Shown here: one piece after another, positions 12,696 to 22,592 of the stretch
How the letters are laid out: each line of letters starts with the position of its first letter
Numbering within the stretch: the stretch's first letter is position 1
Source of the DNA: CAWHHZ01 sp963829355
GTDB taxonomy: Bacteria; Acidobacteriota; Thermoanaerobaculia; Gp7-AA8; JAHWKK01
Reading direction: 5' to 3'
Assembly (NCBI GenBank): GCA_963829355.1
Contig: CAWHHZ010000006.1
Location: 248,001 to 312,000, forward strand
DNA: 64,000 nt
Program-made: the position numbers and the translations under genes
The notes under the pieces: generated by a model
Databases searched by the model: none
Told to the model about the DNA's origin: nothing
The model's input: only the letters and a program-made list of their open reading frames with translations

Positions 12696-14504
12696 TCAGT
12701 CGAGCTCTTCGATCACAATCTCCACGCGCCTGTTCTTCGAACGACCTTCGGCGGTGTCATTGGTGGCAATCGGCTGTGATTCACCGCGCCCGACTGTCGT
12801 GATGGCGGCCGCTTCGACGCCTTGCTCGACCAGATAATCGTGGACTGCGCCGGCCCGCGACTCCGACAGACGCTGGTTCATCTGCTCAGCACCGACACTG
12901 TCGGTATGCCCCTCGACGATGATCCGCACGCGGTCCATCTGGTCGAGAAGCCCCGCGATCTTCGCGAGGTTTGCCTTTGTTCCTGCCTTCAGTGTCGCCT
13001 TGCCGGTATCGAAGAAGAGTCCCGGCAGAGTGACGATGAATCCCCGCTCGTCGGAGCGCGTCTCAGCAAGCTCCGCAAGCTGTGCTTTCATCGACTCCAG
13101 CTCCGAACGCCGTTCGTTCTCGAGCTTCTCGCGCTCTGCGAGCTGAGCACGGGTCCGTTCCAGCTCGCGCTCGGCCTGTTCACGTGCCTGGCGCTCTTCG
13201 CTCAACCGGCTCTCGAGCTCTTCCCGCTCCCGCATCGTTTCACGCATCTGACGCTCGGCGGCGACAACTCGCGTTTGGAAATCTTCCTGTGCCTTCTGTC
13301 GCGCCTCCATCTCGTCGGTTCTCTCGCGACGAAGCTTTTCGATTTGAGATTCCCGTTGACGAAGCTCCTGCTCCTGACGACGCAGCTCTTCCTCCGGAAT
13401 CCGTCCGAGCTCCCGCTGTTCCCGCAGATCCTTACGCAGAGCCTCGATTTCCCGCAGCAATGCGGCTTCGGACTGCTGCTCCCCACGTCTGATTTCCGAA
13501 AGTCGCAGCTCCTGATCCTCGACCCGCTGGCGCAGCTTCTCGATCTCGGTCGAATCCGAGGCCTTGCTGCGAAGCGAGGTTTCGTACTCCGCACGCAGAG
13601 TGTCGAGACGACGTTCGGCTTCGATTCGAGCGACGCGGGAGCCGCTGAGCTCGGCTACGAGAACTTCCTGCTGCTTCCGCAGATTGTCGCGAAGTCGGGT
13701 GATCTCGGCCTGCTCGGCTGCCCGCTGTGACTGCTCCTGCTCGAGTCGCTGTCGCATTCTCTCGAGCTCGCGTTCTGCCGACTCGCGTTGGAGTCGCGCC
13801 TGCTCGGCCTGTCGCGCCGCTTCCGCCTGGGCCAGTTCAGTCCGCCGCAGGCGCAACTCTGGGAGCACCCCAGCGAGCTCGCGGAGCCGCGTGAGGTAGA
13901 TGGCCTGTCTCGCCATCATCGACGCGACGTACGCGAGATGATTGGCAGTCTCGTTGTTCTTCGCCTGATTGACAATCTTTTCGGCGGATCCGAGCAGGGC
14001 ATCGGCACGTTCCAGCTCCGCTCCCTCTGCACCAGTCGGACGCAACGCCTTCGCCTCATTCATGAGCTCCCTCGCCTGCTTCACTCGCTCACGCGAGTTC
14101 TCCGCAGAGGGCAGAACGATGGCCGGCTCGTCGACCAGCGAGATCGGTTCGAGCGCGGCTCCCAGACGATCGAGATCACTGCGAAGCGTACGAATTTCTG
14201 CCGCGGTGCTGAGCCACTTAGACTTGGCCTCCGCCGCGATCGAGGCCTCTGCACTCTCTACTGCGGACCTGTAGGCCGCGCTTTCATCATCGTCAGCCAG
14301 CTCTTCCCTCGCCATATCGAGACGCGTCATCGCGTCCTCGATGAGTGTCGGAGCGTACCGCTTCGCTCCCGCACTCGCCGCGAAATCTGCATGGATGCGG
14401 GCGTTCTCGATCGCATCCGTCGCCTGTGCCGTCGTGACCTGTCCGGAACCCGGCAGTGTCCAGAGAAAAGCGACTAGAATCAGTATTCCATATCTGTATT
14501 TCAT
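12696..14504 (-). CDS. Coiled-coil OmpA-family peptidoglycan-associated outer-membrane protein
   Basis: 602 residues. A signal peptide (MKYRYGILILVAFLWTLPGS) leads into an N-terminal helical DUF4398-like region (about 25-120), then a very long Arg/Glu/Gln-rich coiled coil (about 215-480), and finally an OmpA C-terminal domain (about 490-602) with EGHTDSVG, NQRLSESRAGAV and GRGESQPIATN, the peptidoglycan-binding signature. It probably spans the periplasm, linking envelope to cell wall. Start supported by GAGGAGG five bases before ATG 14504. A single-gene unit: hairpin after it, tandem repeat before it. Confidence 0.9.
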   Translation of the reverse strand: MKYRYGILILVAFLWTLPGSGQVTTAQATDAIENARIHADFAASAGAKRYAPTLIEDAMTRLDMAREELADDDESAAYRSAVESAEASIAAEAKSKWLSTAAEIRTLRSDLDRLGAALEPISLVDEPAIVLPSAENSRERVKQARELMNEAKALRPTGAEGAELERADALLGSAEKIVNQAKNNETANHLAYVASMMARQAIYLTRLRELAGVLPELRLRRTELAQAEAARQAEQARLQRESAERELERMRQRLEQEQSQRAAEQAEITRLRDNLRKQQEVLVAELSGSRVARIEAERRLDTLRAEYETSLRSKASDSTEIEKLRQRVEDQELRLSEIRRGEQQSEAALLREIEALRKDLREQRELGRIPEEELRRQEQELRQRESQIEKLRRERTDEMEARQKAQEDFQTRVVAAERQMRETMREREELESRLSEERQAREQAERELERTRAQLAEREKLENERRSELESMKAQLAELAETRSDERGFIVTLPGLFFDTGKATLKAGTKANLAKIAGLLDQMDRVRIIVEGHTDSVGAEQMNQRLSESRAGAVHDYLVEQGVEAAAITTVGRGESQPIATNDTAEGRSKNRRVEIVIEELD

Positions 14505-14562
14505 CGAATCCTCCTCGATCCAAACGACCTATCCTTTGCAATCGCCGCGCACAAACGCGTTT

Positions 14563-14586
14563 GAGTCGTTGAGTCGTTGAGTCGTT
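14563..14586. repeat. Short tandem repeat, 3 x GAGTCGTT
   Basis: Three exact 8-bp units between the ompA-like start and the end of livF, followed by a degenerate GGGTGACGTTGGGTC. A slippage-prone tract in the ompA-like 5' region. Confidence 0.85.
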
Positions 14587-14626
14587 GGGTGACGTTGGGT
14601 CAGGTGGTCATTGACCTCAACAATCC

Positions 14627-15344
<718 letters not shown>

Positions 15345-15346
15345 CG

Positions 15347-16148
15347 TCACCTCATCCTCAGCTCGTTCTCGCGTGCCTGGGCCTCGGCGGCCGTCTCTCC
15401 GAGGTAAGCCTCGATGACACGCGGATCGGTCTGGATCTCACGTGGTGTTCCTTCCGCAATCGTCTTCCCGTAGTTCAGCACGACGATCCGTTCGCACACG
15501 CCCATGACGAGCTCCATGTTGTGCTCGATCAGAAGGATGCCGACGTCAAAATGATCGCGAACCTCCCGGATCTTCTTCATCAGCTCCATCGTTTCGCCCG
15601 TATTGAGCCCCGCCGCCGGCTCATCGAGGAGCAGAATCTTCGGTTTTGCCGCCAGCGCGCGGGCGATCTCGAGACGGCGCTGGTCCCCATAGGCAAGACT
15701 GGAAGCCGTAACATCTGCACGATCGGCGAGTCCGAAGATCTCCAGCAGATTCAGGGCTTCGCGTTCAGCCTGCCGCTCGTGTGCGCGGAAGACGATCCGT
15801 ATGAAGAACCGCCGCCAGGCTGGAGTAACTGTAGTGGATGTGTCCGCCGATCTTGACGTTCTCGAGAACCGACAGCTCCTTGAACGTGCGGATGTTCTGA
15901 AACGTCCTGGCGACGCCGAGCCGCGTCACGTCGGATGCCTTCAGTCCAGCCGTCGATTTTCCACCGATCGTGATCGTCCCCTCGGTCGGCTGATAGACGC
16001 CCGTGAGCAGATTGAAGGCCGTGGTCTTCCCCGCCCCGTTCGGCCCGATCAAACCCACGAGCTCTCCGACCTCAATCGAGAGGTTGAGATCCGCGACCGC
16101 CGTGAGGCCGCCGAAACGGATGGTGACGCTGTGAGTTTTGAGGAACAT
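15347..16148 (-). CDS. livG: Branched-chain amino-acid ABC transporter ATPase LivG, one frameshift
   Basis: Walker A GPNGAGKTTAFNLLTG near residue 40, LivG-typical VARTFQNIRTF, then after a break near 15795 the reading HERQAEREALNLLEIFGLAD, signature SLAYGDQRRLEIARAL, Walker B ILLLDEPAAGLN, and H-loop EHNMELVMG. The frame change equals one surplus base. The start ATG 16148 has no ribosome site: the 5' leader is entirely a heptamer tandem repeat (16153-16243), itself part of the insertion that separates livG from livM. Translation efficiency is therefore doubtful unless another start is used. Confidence 0.85.
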
Positions 16149-16152
16149 GAGG

Positions 16153-16243
16153 GTCAGTCGTCAGTCGTCAGTCGTCAGCCGTTGGTCGTTGGTCGTTGGT
16201 CGTTGGTCGTTGGTCGTTGGTCGTTGGTCGTTGGTCGTTGGTC
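16153..16243. repeat. Heptamer tandem repeat, 4 x GTCAGTC-type + 9 x GTTGGTC
   Basis: Thirteen contiguous 7-bp units: three GTCAGTC, one GTCAGCC, then nine exact GTTGGTC. It starts five bases upstream of the livG ATG on the minus strand and replaces its ribosome-binding region. Copy number is likely variable. Confidence 0.97.
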
Positions 16244-16288
16244 GTCAGAGAGGCTGTGGCACCACTGGCTCCCGTGTCAAGTTCTCCA

Positions 16289-16346
16289 TACAGGCCCGCG
16301 AAGGCGGGCCGACACAACCTAGCCCAGCGGCGTAAGCCCTGGGACA
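16289..16346 (+). repeat. Intergenic repeat family B, copy 1
   Basis: A 58-bp unit with an internal hairpin GGCCCGC...GCGGGCC, followed by ACACAACCTAGCCCAGCGG and CCCTGGGACA. Its first 42 bases are identical to 17075-17116, so the two form direct repeats around the toxin-antitoxin pair. A degenerate relative (GGCCGCGAAGGCGGCTGATA) follows at about 16369. Confidence 0.9.
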
Positions 16347-16436
16347 CCCGTTACACTCGAACCCCTCGAGGCCGCGAAGGCGGCTGATACAACGGAGCGT
16401 GCGAATATACCCGAAGAGAAACGGCACCTTGGGCAA

Positions 16437-16778
16437 TCAGAGCTCGCCGAGGCGTCTGAGCTTTTCGGCAATCTCTCCGAGGATCAGCTCCGGCAGCGCC
16501 CTCAGAGCTCGCACGAACCGTCGGTTGTCGATGGCACGACTCTGGTCGATCATGACCTCGCAGGCCTGACGGTTTCCCGCCACGCCCCGCGGGAGCACAA
16601 CGCGAAGCTGGTTTTCGCCGGTGAGCCGTGTCGTGCAGGGGAGGACCCAGGTAGAAGGGTGGTCGACCTCATTGAGAAGATCCGTCTGGATGACGACCAC
16701 CGGCCACGTCTTTCCAGGCTCAGTACCCGACCGTGGCTCGAGGTTCGCCAGATACAGAGCTCCCCGTCTGATCTTCAC
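16437..16778 (-). CDS. mazF: MazF/PemK-type toxin, endoribonuclease
   Basis: 113 residues with the MazF opening RRGALYLANLEPRSGTEPGK, the core strand PVVVIQTD, the conserved Thr/Arg loop LPCTTRLTG, and CEVMIDQSRAID before the C-terminal helix. Members cleave mRNA at short sites and halt translation. Its GTG start overlaps the antitoxin TGA by four bases, the standard antitoxin-first order. It lies within the liv operon between livM and livG, flanked by 42-bp direct repeats, pointing to arrival as a cassette. Confidence 0.92.
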   Translation of the reverse strand: MKIRRGALYLANLEPRSGTEPGKTWPVVVIQTDLLNEVDHPSTWVLPCTTRLTGENQLRVVLPRGVAGNRQACEVMIDQSRAIDNRRFVRALRALPELILGEIAEKLRRLGEL

Positions 16779-17035
16779 GAATCGGATAGCCCCTCGCCAC
16801 TGAGATGGTCGAGCTCGTCGAGCTCGGCGGCCAGAGACGTTCGCGTGGCTGCCGAGGCCTTCCGGTAGGCTTCTCTCAGCGCGTCGCGATCGGTGACCTC
16901 CTGGAGAAGGCGAAGACCTCGTCGAACCACCTCGACCTTGCTCTTCGCTCCGAGCTTTTCCTGAAGCTCGACCACCATACGGAGCTCTTCGGGCGGAAGG
17001 GTGACGCTCGACTTGGTATTCGATTTCATACCCAT
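16775..17035 (-). CDS. Ribbon-helix-helix antitoxin of the MazF pair
   Basis: 86 residues. Residues 7-50 (SSVTLPPEELRMVVELQEKL, then KSKVEVVRRGLRLL) fit a CopG/MetJ-like ribbon-helix-helix DNA-binding fold; the rest is an Ala/Glu/Leu-rich tail ending DELDHLSGEGL, expected to wrap the toxin. ATG 17035 is chosen because GGAGG lies six bases upstream. It would repress its own promoter and neutralise MazF. Longer upstream reading through the repeat is not supported. Confidence 0.87.
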   Translation of the reverse strand: MGMKSNTKSSVTLPPEELRMVVELQEKLGAKSKVEVVRRGLRLLQEVTDRDALREAYRKASAATRTSLAAELDELDHLSGEGLSDS

Positions 17036-17074
17036 ATCATACCTCCAACAGCAACGATCTGTCCTCCCCTTCCT

Positions 17075-17116
17075 TACAGGCCCGCGAAGGCGGGCCGACA
17101 CAACCTAGCCCAGCGG
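17075..17116 (+). repeat. Intergenic repeat family B, copy 2 (truncated)
   Basis: 42 bases identical to the start of copy 1 (16289-16330), same orientation, ending 14 bases before the livM stop codon. The remaining part of the unit is missing here. Confidence 0.92.
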
Positions 17117-17130
17117 GCTGGGGTGGTCGC

Positions 17131-18204
17131 CTACTCAACCGATGGGCCGTCAAGCAAATCCGTCTTTCCCCCGCCTTCTTCGCGATGCCTGTGCACGCTG
17201 TCCTTCCTCCCTGGCAGGTAATCCCAGATCTCACGCTTTCCGAGCAGTCCCTGGGGGCGCCAGCGCATCAATGCGATGAGCATCACCGAATAGATGACCA
17301 TTCGCGGGTCGCTCTGCAGGTCGAACCAGTCCTTGACCTCTCTGAGGTACTCCAGAGCGAACGTCAGAAGAATCGCCGCGAGTACCGATCCCGAGATCGA
17401 CCCCATCCCTCCCAGGACCACCATGACGATGAGCTCGAACGAAAGCATGAACGTGAACATGCCGGGATTGAGGTAGGCCATATAGTGGCCGTACAGCCCG
17501 CCTGCGATTCCGGCGAAGAAGGAGCCGACGACGAACGCGAGAACTTTGTAATGGGTCGTGTTTACGCCCATCGCTTCCGCGGCGATCTCATCCTCGCGTA
17601 CGGCCAGAAAGGCCCTGCCGATCTGTGATCGTACCAGGCGCCATGAAACGACAATCGTGATCCATGCGAAGAAAAAGACCCAGAAGAAGTTGGTCCACGG
17701 CGGCACCCCTGAAAGACCACGTGCGGCTCCGAGGCCCTCGATGTTGAGGAACACCACGCGGATGATCTCGCCAAAACCGAGCGTGACGATCGCAAGATAA
17801 TCTCCCCGCAAACGGAGTGACGGAAGCCCTACGAGCCAGCCGACGGCGCCGGCACAGACGCCGCCGAACAGGAGAGCGCCAACGAAGATCGCATGCTGCA
17901 GCGCGAATGATGCGCCTCCGGCGCTCATCTCGCGGAGCATCGGCGCAGCCCAGTAGTACGTAATCAGCGCCGACATGTACGCGCCGATGGCCATAAATCC
18001 GGCGTGCCCTAGTGAGAACTGACCTGCATGGCCGTTGATGATGTTCAATGACACCGCGAGAGTGATGTTGATGCCGATGAACATGATGATCCGGAAGTAG
18101 TACGCCATTCCGGGAATCGGCAGTCTCGGAAGCAGCAAAGACAGACCGATCAGGATCGCGACGCCGATCAGCAGGCCGACGAGATCTTTCAGCCACCAGC
18201 GCAT
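17131..18204 (-). CDS. livM: Branched-chain amino-acid ABC transporter permease LivM
   Basis: 357 residues, intact, about eight to nine membrane segments. Family landmarks: SLNIINGHAGQFSLGHAGFM, the LPSLRLRGDYLAIVTLGFGE segment, SRLV-type RAFLAVREDEIAAEAMG (the EAA-like loop that contacts the ATPase) and VLGGMGSISGSVLAA. ATG 18204 lies three bases after the livH stop. The last about 25 residues (HRHREEGGGK...) are a hydrophilic tail next to the inserted repeat. Confidence 0.95.
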   Translation of the reverse strand: MRWWLKDLVGLLIGVAILIGLSLLLPRLPIPGMAYYFRIIMFIGINITLAVSLNIINGHAGQFSLGHAGFMAIGAYMSALITYYWAAPMLREMSAGGASFALQHAIFVGALLFGGVCAGAVGWLVGLPSLRLRGDYLAIVTLGFGEIIRVVFLNIEGLGAARGLSGVPPWTNFFWVFFFAWITIVVSWRLVRSQIGRAFLAVREDEIAAEAMGVNTTHYKVLAFVVGSFFAGIAGGLYGHYMAYLNPGMFTFMLSFELIVMVVLGGMGSISGSVLAAILLTFALEYLREVKDWFDLQSDPRMVIYSVMLIALMRWRPQGLLGKREIWDYLPGRKDSVHRHREEGGGKTDLLDGPSVE

Positions 18205-18207
18205 CGG

Positions 18208-19122
18208 CTACACCTTCTCGGTTTCGACACGGCCGAAGAGTCCTGCTGGCCGGAAGAGCAGGATTCCGATCAGGATCAGAAAGGCGAGTCCGTCCTTATA
18301 CATCGAGAACCGGCTCCCTCCGACGATTGCCTCGACCACGCCGATGATCAGTCCGCCGACCATCGCACCCGGGACGTTACCGATCCCGCCGAGGACGGCT
18401 GCGACGAAAGCCTTCAGCCCGGGCATGATCCCCATCAGCGGCTCGAGCTTCGCGTAGTAGAGTCCCCAGAGCGTCGCTCCCACTCCCGCGATCGCGGATC
18501 CCACGACGAAGGTAATCGCGATCACCCGGTCTGTCGGTATCCCCATCAGGGACGCACTCTCGAAGTTGTACGACACCGCCCGCATCGCCTTGCCGAAGCG
18601 CGTCCGGTAGATGATGAACTGAAGAACGCCCATCGTCACGAGAGCCAGACCGAGGATGATGATCTGATAGGAGCTGTAGGAGATGGCGCCCCACTGGTAG
18701 AGGCCCTTCGGAATCAGCGTCGGATAGAACTTCGGGTCGGCACCGAACAGAAGCTGCCCTCCGAACTCGAGGAAGAAGGCGACGCCGATCGCGGTGATGA
18801 GCGTTGCGATTCTCGGCGAATTGCGCAAAGGCCGGTATGCGATCCGCTCATTGAGGTAGCCGAGGATCGAACAGACGATCACGGCCGCCGTGAGAATCAG
18901 GACGAATAGCCCGATCGATGGCTCGAGCTGCTCTCCCCCCTGCATCGTCCGCATCCAGCGGACGCCGTAATATCCGACGAATGCCCCCACCATGAACACG
19001 TCACCATGAGCGAAGTTGATCAGCTTCAGGATGCCGTACACCATTGTGTAGCCGAGGGCGATCAGCGAGTACATCGCGCCGGTTGCGAGCCCGTTCAGCA
19101 GGTTCTGGAGCAGTGCGTCCAA
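18208..19122 (-). CDS. livH: Branched-chain amino-acid ABC transporter permease LivH
   Basis: 304 residues, intact. LivH signatures: GAMYSLIALGYTMVYGILKL, NFAHGDVFMVGAF, KAMRAVSYNFESASLMGI and the end KAFVAAVLGGIGNVPGAMVG. About eight membrane segments. The start is TTG 19122, with GGAG ten bases upstream; no ATG gives a full first helix. Forms the membrane channel with LivM. Second gene of the operon after the binding protein. Confidence 0.95.
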   Translation of the reverse strand: MDALLQNLLNGLATGAMYSLIALGYTMVYGILKLINFAHGDVFMVGAFVGYYGVRWMRTMQGGEQLEPSIGLFVLILTAAVIVCSILGYLNERIAYRPLRNSPRIATLITAIGVAFFLEFGGQLLFGADPKFYPTLIPKGLYQWGAISYSSYQIIILGLALVTMGVLQFIIYRTRFGKAMRAVSYNFESASLMGIPTDRVIAITFVVGSAIAGVGATLWGLYYAKLEPLMGIMPGLKAFVAAVLGGIGNVPGAMVGGLIIGVVEAIVGGSRFSMYKDGLAFLILIGILLFRPAGLFGRVETEKV

Positions 19123-19224
19123 CCGCGAGCTACTCCACAGCCATTTTCGCTTTACCGTGCGCTTACACCGCCCTCGGAGGTGGATCGCTCGCCCGCGGCG
19201 GACTGATGACCTCCCCTTCGGGGT

Positions 19225-20381
19225 TCACACGCGCCGCCAGGCTGGCGCACCCTCTGTATCCGGAGAATACGAGATCGGCTTCAGGGTATTGCGGTTGGGA
19301 CCGATCGTAATGTCGCCGGTCACGCCGCGGAAAGTCCGGTGGTTTCTGCAATCGCGTCTCCGAATCGCTTTCGGATCGATCGACTCAGCACGTTTGATCG
19401 CGTCGATCAGCAGCGTGGCGGCATCGTAGCCGAGTGCTGCGAGTGCATCGGGCGCATGGCCATGGATTTCCGTGTATTTCTCGACGAAGGCGCGTGCAGC
19501 CGGGCGGGTATCGTCTACGAAGAAGGGGCTCGAGAAGTAAGAGCCTTCGAGTGAGCTGCCGCCGTCCTCGAGCAGTTCCGGGCTCTCCCAGCCATCTCCG
19601 CCAACCAGGGGAAGTTCGAGCCCAATTTGATGCGCCTGTGATGCGATCCGCACTCACATCGGCGTAGTAGCCAGGAATGAAAATGAACTCCGGCGCGGTC
19701 GCCTCCACCGCCGAGAGTTGCGTGGAGAAGTCGATATCGCCTTCACTGTAGTTCTGGTCGATGACGACCTCTCCTCCGAGCTGTTCTGAACTCGTCGGTG
19801 AAGTACTGCGCCAGTCCGAGGGAGTACTCATTCTTTACGTCCTTCAGGATCGCGCCCTTTCTCAGCTCGAGCTCGTTGTAGACGAACTTCGCCAGCGCCT
19901 GTGCTTGAAAAGTGTCGACATAGGCAACCCGGAAGATATAGTCGCCGACTCAGTGACCTTCGGGTTGGTCGATGCAGGAGTGATCATCGGAATTCCGCGA
20001 CTCTGCGCGATTGGCGCGGCGGCAAGGGTTCGTCGAGGATGCGACCTCGCCCAGAATCGCGATGACTTCCTTGTCTGAGATCAGAGTCGAAACCGCACTA
20101 GCCGCCTGCTCGGGCTTCGAGCCCGTATCCTCGGTGAAGAGACGGATCTCCTGTCCGTTGATCCCACCCGCTTCGTTGACCTCGTCGATCGCCATCTCGA
20201 TTCCGCGATGGGCAGAGGTACCAAAGCTCGCCGTCAGCCCCGTCAGAGATCCATACTCTCCGATCGCGATGAAATCGCGAGTCGATGCGAGATCACTCTC
20301 GGTCGGCTCGGGCTCCGGACAACCAGTCAGGAGGAGCGCAATAACAGGGAGCAGGAACGCAAATCTCGCGATTGTCTTCAT
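19225..20381 (-). CDS. Branched-chain amino-acid ABC transporter substrate-binding lipoprotein, multiple frameshifts
   Basis: Begins with a lipoprotein signal peptide (ALLLTGC, Cys21) and the family opening IAIGEYGSLTGLTASFGTSA, HRGIEMAIDEVNEAGGINGQ, LFTEDTGSKPEQAASAV. Downstream frames hold the mid region (GEVVIDQNYSEGDIDF, PEFIFIPGYYADVS) and C-terminal lobe (LPLVGGDGWESPELLEDGG, PDALAALGYDAATLLIDAI). At least three frame changes separate these parts (near 20010-19990, 19840 and 19650), yet the fold signatures are continuous. It would capture substrate in the periplasm for LivHMGF. The exact 3' end is uncertain because another shift near 19230 may hide the true stop. Confidence 0.8.
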
Positions 20382-20544
20382 GTGGTCACCCGGGTACGTA
20401 CTCGTAGCGAAAGAGGGCGATTCTAGCAGGTCCGGCGTACCGGAGTCAGGAGTCCGGAGTTCCGAGCTGGACCCGACGTGAATCCAACTCGACCCCTGTC
20501 CTCCTGATCCGTCGAACGACCCGGTGCGTCAATGGGAAGAAACT

Positions 20545-20683
20545 GTCATTCCGCCTGCCCTGAGGAGCGAAGCGACGAAGGGAAGGAGCGGCCTGACCGC
20601 GACTGACGAATCTGGGCGGGCGGGCAATGCCAGCAGGACGAGCGTTTCCCCCACCCGGATTCCTCGCTGCGCTTCGGAATGAC
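20545..20683. repeat. Intergenic palindromic repeat, family A variant (A')
   Basis: Ends GTCATTCCG and CGGAATGAC; inner arms AGGAGCGAAGCGACG and CGGATTCCTCGCTGCGCTTC. This 'CATTCC' subtype also occurs at 24544-24645 and, less well conserved, at 43751-43912. The flanks at 20440-20470 and 20700-20735 carry short degenerate tracts of CGGACTT/GGAGTCC units. The gap 20382-20733 contains no gene. Confidence 0.82.
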
Positions 20684-20733
20684 AAAATGTAGTCTTGCGT
20701 ACTTGAAACTCCGGACTTCGGACTTCGGACTCC

Positions 20734-22199
20734 CTAAAGCGCCATCCAGACCGACTTCGTCTGCGTGTACTTCTCGAGCGCGTCGCGGCCCTGGTCACGG
20801 CCGAACCCCGACTCCTTGAACCCACCAAACGGGAGCGCCGGGTCGTAGAGGTTGTAGGTGTTGACCCAGACGGTCCCTGCTTTCAGTTGCCGGACGACCT
20901 GGTGAGCTTTCGAGACATCGCGGGTCCAGACCGCAGCAGCAAGACCGTAGACGGTCTGGTTGCCCTTCTTCACCGCATCCTCGACCCCATCGAACCGGAT
21001 CGTGGCGAGGACGGGTCCGAAGATCTCCTCCTGCGCGATCTTCATCTCAGGCGCGACGTCGTCGAAAGATGGTCGGCTTGAGGAAGTAGCCCTTGCCGGT
21101 ACCGATGTCTCCACGCTCTCCGCCCGTGATGAGTTTCGCTCCTTCGCTCTTGCCCGATTCGATGTAGGAGAGCACCGTCTCCATCTGCTGCTTCGAGACG
21201 ATCGCGCCGAGGCGGGTCTTCGGGTGAAGCGGATCTCCCGGGACCATCTTCTCCGCTCGAGCCAGCATCCGCTCGATCAGCTCGTCATGCACGCTGTCGT
21301 CGACGAGCAGCCGCGATCCCGCCGCACAGACTTCGCCCTTGCCGTAGAAAATCGCGTTTAGAGCTCCTTTGGCCGCCGAGTCGAGATCGGCATCGGCCAG
21401 AACGATGTTCGGTGACTTGCCACCCAGCTCGAGCGAGACCTTCTTCAGCGTGTTCGATGCCCGGGCCATGATGCTCTTCCCTACAGAGGTCGAGCCGGTG
21501 AAGGCGATCGCATCGATTCCCGGATGATCGACCATCGCATTGCCGACGAGAGCTCCGTCACCGGGGATGACGTTGAGCACCCCTGCCGGGAGTCCGGCCT
21601 CCCGGGCGAGCTCGGCGAACTTGAGAAGCGACAGAGACGTGTTCGACGCCGGCTTGCAGACGAGCGTGTTGCCGCACGCCAGAGCCGGCGCGATCTTCCA
21701 GACTGCGAGCATAAGCGGAAAGTTCCAGGGCGTGATCGCGCCGACCACACCGATCGGCTCGCGAAGCGTGTAGGTGAATGCTCTGCTCGATACGGGAAGT
21801 GTCTCCCCTGTCACCTTGTCTGCCCATCCCGCGAAGTAATAGAGGCATTCGGCTGCGGCGGGCGTATCGACGTACTGGGACTCGAAGATCGGCTTGCCGT
21901 TGTCGAGCGTTTCGATCCTCCCGATCTCTTCGGCGTTCTTCATCAGAAGGTCCGCGATTTTCCAGATGATCTTGCCGCGCTCGCGGGCCGACATCTTCTG
22001 CCAGTCCGATCCAGGCTCCAGTTGCGCGCGGGCCGCAGTGACCGCCGCATCGACGTCCTCCGGCCCGGCGGACGCGACATCGGCCAGCTTCTCTTCAGTG
22101 GCGGGGTTGAAGGTCTCGAATGTCTCGCCACGTTTTCGCGTCGACGAACTCGTTGTTGATGAATAGTCTGGTCTGGATGTCCGGGGTCACTTCACTCAC
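20734..22199 (-). CDS. NAD(P)-dependent aldehyde dehydrogenase, two frameshifts
   Basis: About 488 codons when rejoined. It starts at GTG 22199 (AGAGGA seven bases upstream) with TRLFINNEFVDAKT, shifts frame near 22133 (surplus T after AAAACG), continues with PWNFPLMLAVWKIAPAL, FTGSTSVGK, the catalytic Glu in LELGGKSPNIV and the Cys in GKGEVCAAGSRLLV, shifts again near 21066 (TTT where TTC is expected), and ends with QEEIFGPVLATIRF and PFGGFKESGFGRDQG. This is the betaine/retinal aldehyde dehydrogenase-like class; the substrate is unknown. Both lesions are single-base additions, one in a homopolymer, consistent with sequence error. Confidence 0.87.
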
Positions 22200-22359
22200 G
22201 TTTAGTCCTCTCTGGCGTTACTGTCGTTGTCTGGACTTGGAGCATATCAGGAGATTGTTGCAGGGACGGAGACGCCCCCGCTCTGTCTATTGATTGAGTT
22301 TCTCTCTGCTCTGAGGATCCCCCATGACCGGCATTCTGACCACCGATCAACGAAATATT

Positions 22360-22487
22360 GTCGTCCTGAGCGCCGACAAGGGATCTCGTTCGTGACTCGA
22401 AGCGAATCGCGGAGGGGACCGGGGCTAGTATGACTCCACGAGATCCTTCGACCGTCCTTCGCTGCGCTCCGGCGGCTCAGGATGACA
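22360..22487. repeat. Intergenic palindromic repeat, family A
   Basis: Right half GAGATCCTTCGACCGTCC...GGCGGCTCAGGATGAC is well conserved; left half GTCGTCCTGAGCG is diverged. Lies in the 390-bp divergent gap between the aldehyde dehydrogenase and the ABC exporter; no other feature was recognised there. Confidence 0.8.
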
Positions 22488-22592
22488 ACACTTCGGTGAT
22501 CGGTGGTCTATAGGCCTCGTCCAGCAAATGACCCGCCAGAGTGTCGAACGTCTCATTGAAATTTCTACGCACGTCTCGCGGTACGGGGCTGC

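Noticed and set aside
16153..16243. Regularly spaced short repeats resembling a CRISPR array
   Set aside because: Units are contiguous 7-mers without spacers; a simple tandem repeat. No cas genes in the window.
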